Source: an uncultured Ruminococcus sp. (lineage in GTDB: Bacteria; Bacillota; Clostridia; Oscillospirales; Ruminococcaceae). Taken from it: 7,273 bases of DNA. The notes beneath the pieces were generated by a model. That model saw only the letters and a list, made by a program, of their open reading frames with translations. It was not told where the DNA came from and did not search any database. Every line of letters begins with the position of its first letter. Position 1 is the first letter of the stretch. Of this stretch, positions 5,765 to 7,273 are shown piece by piece. The translations under genes and the position numbers were made by a program. The stretch is from the NCBI GenBank assembly GCA_947174085.1, contig CAMWHN010000106.1, positions 1 through 7,273 on the forward strand, read 5' to 3'.

Positions 5765-6091
5765 ATGCTGAAATATGAAGAACTGCCTGAATGTCCCGTT
5801 GGCATAACGGTACAGCTTATCGGAAACAAATGGAAACTTTTAATTATGAGGAATCTGCTTATGCGTCCATGGAGGTTCAACGAACTAAGAAAATCACTGG
5901 ATGGTGTCAGTCAGAAGGTTTTGACTGACAGCTTGCGTCAAATGGAGAATGATGGTATCATTACACGCACCGTTTATCCTGAAGTACCTCCAAGAGTAGA
6001 GTATGCCTTGTCAGAACTTGGGGAAAGTATGCGTCCGATACTTGATGCTATGGAAAAGTTCGGTAATGATCTGAAATTGAGTTTGAAATGA
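5765..6091 (+). CDS. HxlR-type winged-helix transcriptional regulator
   Basis: A 108-residue single-domain regulator. It has the hallmarks of the HxlR family: CPV near the N-terminus (C10), IGNKWKLLIMRNLL (19-32), the recognition-helix segment GVSQKVLTDSLRQMENDGII (47-66) and the wing YPEVPPRVEYALSELG (71-86). In YodB/HypR-type members the conserved N-terminal Cys senses quinones, disulfide stress or electrophiles, and C10 is placed accordingly. It is the only Cys in the protein. The start at 5765 is chosen over an in-frame ATG at 5699 because GGAGG (5755-5759) precedes it, and because the longer form would begin inside the promoter. It is divergent from the ACGX operon and upstream of a flavin reductase gene. 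Both are likely targets, and self-regulation is suggested by repeats over its own promoter. Confidence 0.88.
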   Translation: MLKYEELPECPVGITVQLIGNKWKLLIMRNLLMRPWRFNELRKSLDGVSQKVLTDSLRQMENDGIITRTVYPEVPPRVEYALSELGESMRPILDAMEKFGNDLKLSLK

Positions 6092-6103
6092 GGAGGGAAA
6101 ATT

Positions 6104-6148
6104 GTTATAAAATAACAGGTTGAAAAATTCTATAGCTTGTGTTAGAAT
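6104..6148 (+). promoter_or_regulatory. promoter and upstream inverted repeat of the flavin reductase gene
   Basis: TTGAAA (6120-6125) and TAGAAT (6143-6148) are 17 bases apart and start transcription at about 6155. Just upstream lies GTTAT-AAA-ATAAC (6104-6116), a perfect inverted repeat with arms like those near the HxlR promoter. This suggests control by that regulator. The promoter means the reductase does not depend only on read-through from the regulator gene. Confidence 0.55.
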
Positions 6149-6188
6149 ATAATATATATAAAATTTCGTAAAAGCGGAGATGAGATGA

Positions 6189-6806
6189 ATGAAAGTATTG
6201 ATGATAAATGGAAGTCCACGTGTCAAGGGAAATACTTACATTGCCCTGCATGAAATGGAAAAAATCTTTTCAGAGAATGGTGTGGAGACTGAGGTTGTGC
6301 AGGTTGGAAATAAGGATATTCGTGGCTGCATTGCCTGCGGTTCATGTGCTGAAAAAGGAAAGTGTGTATTTGATGATATGGTCAATGAGACTGCATCAAA
6401 ATTTGAAGCGTGTGATGGTATGGTGATTGCAAATCCGGTTTACTACGCATCTGCCAATGCAACACTAATCGCATTTCTCGATCGATTATTTTACAGTACA
6501 CATTTTGATAAAACGATGAAAGTCGGAGCAAGTGTCGTTGCTGCAAGACGCGGCGGATTATCCTCCACGTTTGATGAATTGAATAAATATTTTACAATTA
6601 CCGGAATGCCTGTTGCGTCAAGTCAGTACTGGAACAGCATTCACGGAGGAACGCCCGGTGAAGCAGAACAAGATGCAGAGGGGTTACAAACAATGTGTAC
6701 ATTGGCAAAGAACATGATTTTTTTGATGAAGAGTATTCAACTCGACAAGGAAAAGTTTGGACTGCCGGAAAAAGAAGAGCATCTTTGGACGAATTTTATC
6801 AGATGA
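6189..6806 (+). CDS. flavodoxin-fold NAD(P)H-dependent FMN reductase, iron-sulfur flavoprotein-like
   Basis: A 205-residue protein with the flavodoxin-like fold of the NADPH-dependent FMN reductase family. The FMN phosphate loop is GSPRVKGNT (8-16), and the NPVYYASANATLIAFLDRL segment (82-100) is typical of the flavin pocket and dimer interface. It ends in WTNFIR, as relatives do. Between them lies a compact cysteine cluster, C47-x2-C50-x2-C53-x5-C59. This spacing resembles the [4Fe-4S] site of archaeal and bacterial iron-sulfur flavoproteins, so an iron-sulfur cluster beside FMN is possible but unproven. GGAG (6176-6179) sits nine bases before the ATG. The gene has its own promoter, follows the HxlR gene and is followed after 25 bases by the RibD-C-like gene. 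A role in quinone or flavin reduction, or oxidant defence, under HxlR control is the simplest reading. Confidence 0.84.
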   Translation: MKVLMINGSPRVKGNTYIALHEMEKIFSENGVETEVVQVGNKDIRGCIACGSCAEKGKCVFDDMVNETASKFEACDGMVIANPVYYASANATLIAFLDRLFYSTHFDKTMKVGASVVAARRGGLSSTFDELNKYFTITGMPVASSQYWNSIHGGTPGEAEQDAEGLQTMCTLAKNMIFLMKSIQLDKEKFGLPEKEEHLWTNFIR

Positions 6807-6831
6807 AATTTGTTGGGGAGGTTGCAGCAAC

Positions 6832-7221
6832 ATGAATAGACCGCACATCATTTGTCATATGACGATGTCGATTGACGGAAAAGTTACCGGTGATTTTTTA
6901 TCCAAACCGGAGTGCGGATCGGCAACAGAAAGCTATTATCAAATCAACCGTGACTATCATGCAGACGCTTTTACCTGTGGTCGTGTGACAATGGAGGAAA
7001 GCTTTATACACGGTTATCAGCCGGATTTATCTGAGTTTGCAAATTCCAATGTGCAGCGTGAGGACTACATTGCAGACAAGAATGCAGGCTTCTTTGCAGT
7101 TGCGTTCGACCGTCACGGCAGACTTGGATGGCAAACTGCAAAAATCATAGATGATGATCCCGAATATGATAATGCACATATTATTGAGGTGTTGTGCGAA
7201 GATGCATCAAACGCATACTGA
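6832..7221 (+). pseudogene. RibD-C/dihydrofolate-reductase-like protein, C-terminally truncated
   Basis: The 129-residue product starts MNRPHIICHMTMSIDGKVTG and includes CGRVTMEESF (49-58) and FAVAFDRHGRLGW (87-99). These are features of the RibD C-terminal (dihydrofolate-reductase-like) reductase family, whose members bind NADPH and are usually about 220-240 residues. The conserved sequence runs up to ASNAY and is then cut by a TGA at 7219-7221. The second half of the fold, with the usual glycine-rich NADPH-binding part, is missing and does not resume in any frame before the window ends. The break coincides with sequence resembling a mobile-element end. The start at 6832 is supported by GGGGAGG (6815-6821); an earlier in-frame ATG at 6757 lies inside the reductase gene and is rejected. 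The gene was probably part of the same redox unit before being disrupted and is unlikely to be active. Confidence 0.75.
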
Positions 7222-7273
7222 TTTTGTCAATAATACTTGACACATTTTTTTCAAGTTTTTTCAAATCAAGCCA
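7219..7273. mobile_element. possible left end of an insertion element interrupting the RibD-C-like gene
   Basis: RibD-C homology stops at 7218. The next bases begin TGATTTTGTCAA and contain a perfect inverted repeat TGTCAA-TAATAC-TTGACA (7225-7230 and 7237-7242), then T-rich sequence with no coding continuation. A TG start and nested short repeats would suit the terminus of an insertion sequence, perhaps of the IS21 type. No transposase is visible, so the family is not established. A simple deletion junction remains possible. Confidence 0.35.

Noticed and set aside
1..7273. CRISPR arrays, tRNA or rRNA genes, riboswitches
   Set aside because: No regularly spaced repeats, cloverleaf-like sequence or conserved riboswitch core were recognised on either strand by reading.

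Overview
The window looks like an AT-rich, low-GC Firmicutes (Clostridia) chromosome, most likely a Ruminococcus-like or other gut anaerobe. The support is AGGAGG-type ribosome binding sites, codon use, IS982 and large-serine-recombinase debris, and strongly anaerobic redox genes. This is inferred from protein families only; nothing in the window fixes the species.

Layout. (1) Positions 1-637 hold the 3' part of an IS982-family insertion sequence whose transposase enters from the left edge. It sits inside a large serine recombinase gene, of which only the C-terminal part remains (638-1372), followed by a rho-independent terminator (1394-1425). (2) Positions 5544-1441, on the minus strand, carry a tight six-gene operon. 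Transcription order is: a 54-residue ACGX-repeat peptide too small for ordinary ORF cut-offs; a radical SAM/SPASM peptide-modifying enzyme of the ACGX type; a nitroreductase; an FMN split-barrel protein fused to a two-cluster ferredoxin; a zinc-containing macrodomain ADP-ribosylhydrolase; and an M-class sirtuin (SirTM) ADP-ribosyltransferase. Most spacings are overlaps or gaps under 20 bases. The exception is an 85-base gap after the peptide gene, which contains a strong hairpin. (3) Positions 5545-5764 form a divergent control region with two good sigma-A-type promoters and repeated GTTAC/GTAAC half-sites. (4) Positions 5765-7221 on the plus strand carry an HxlR-type regulator, a flavodoxin-fold NAD(P)H/FMN reductase with an iron-sulfur-like cysteine cluster, and a RibD-C/dihydrofolate-reductase-like protein. 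The last is cut short at 7218, apparently by another mobile element.

The central point is the joining of two systems normally described apart. One is an ACGX ribosomally made peptide with its radical SAM/SPASM maturase. The other is a writer/eraser pair for protein ADP-ribosylation (SirTM plus Zn-macrodomain). SirTM/Zn-macro pairs are known next to GcvH-L and a lipoate ligase, and neither is present here. The working inference is a redox-responsive peptide system: the maturase modifies the ACGX peptide, the nitroreductase and flavin/ferredoxin protein supply or remove electrons, and the SirTM/macrodomain pair reversibly ADP-ribosylates the peptide, the maturase or another cell protein. An HxlR regulator with a conserved N-terminal cysteine may sense electrophiles or oxidants. 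No exporter, leader peptidase or immunity gene is visible, which argues for an intracellular role rather than a bacteriocin. The sequence supports the gene families and the operon; the functional link between the two halves is inference.
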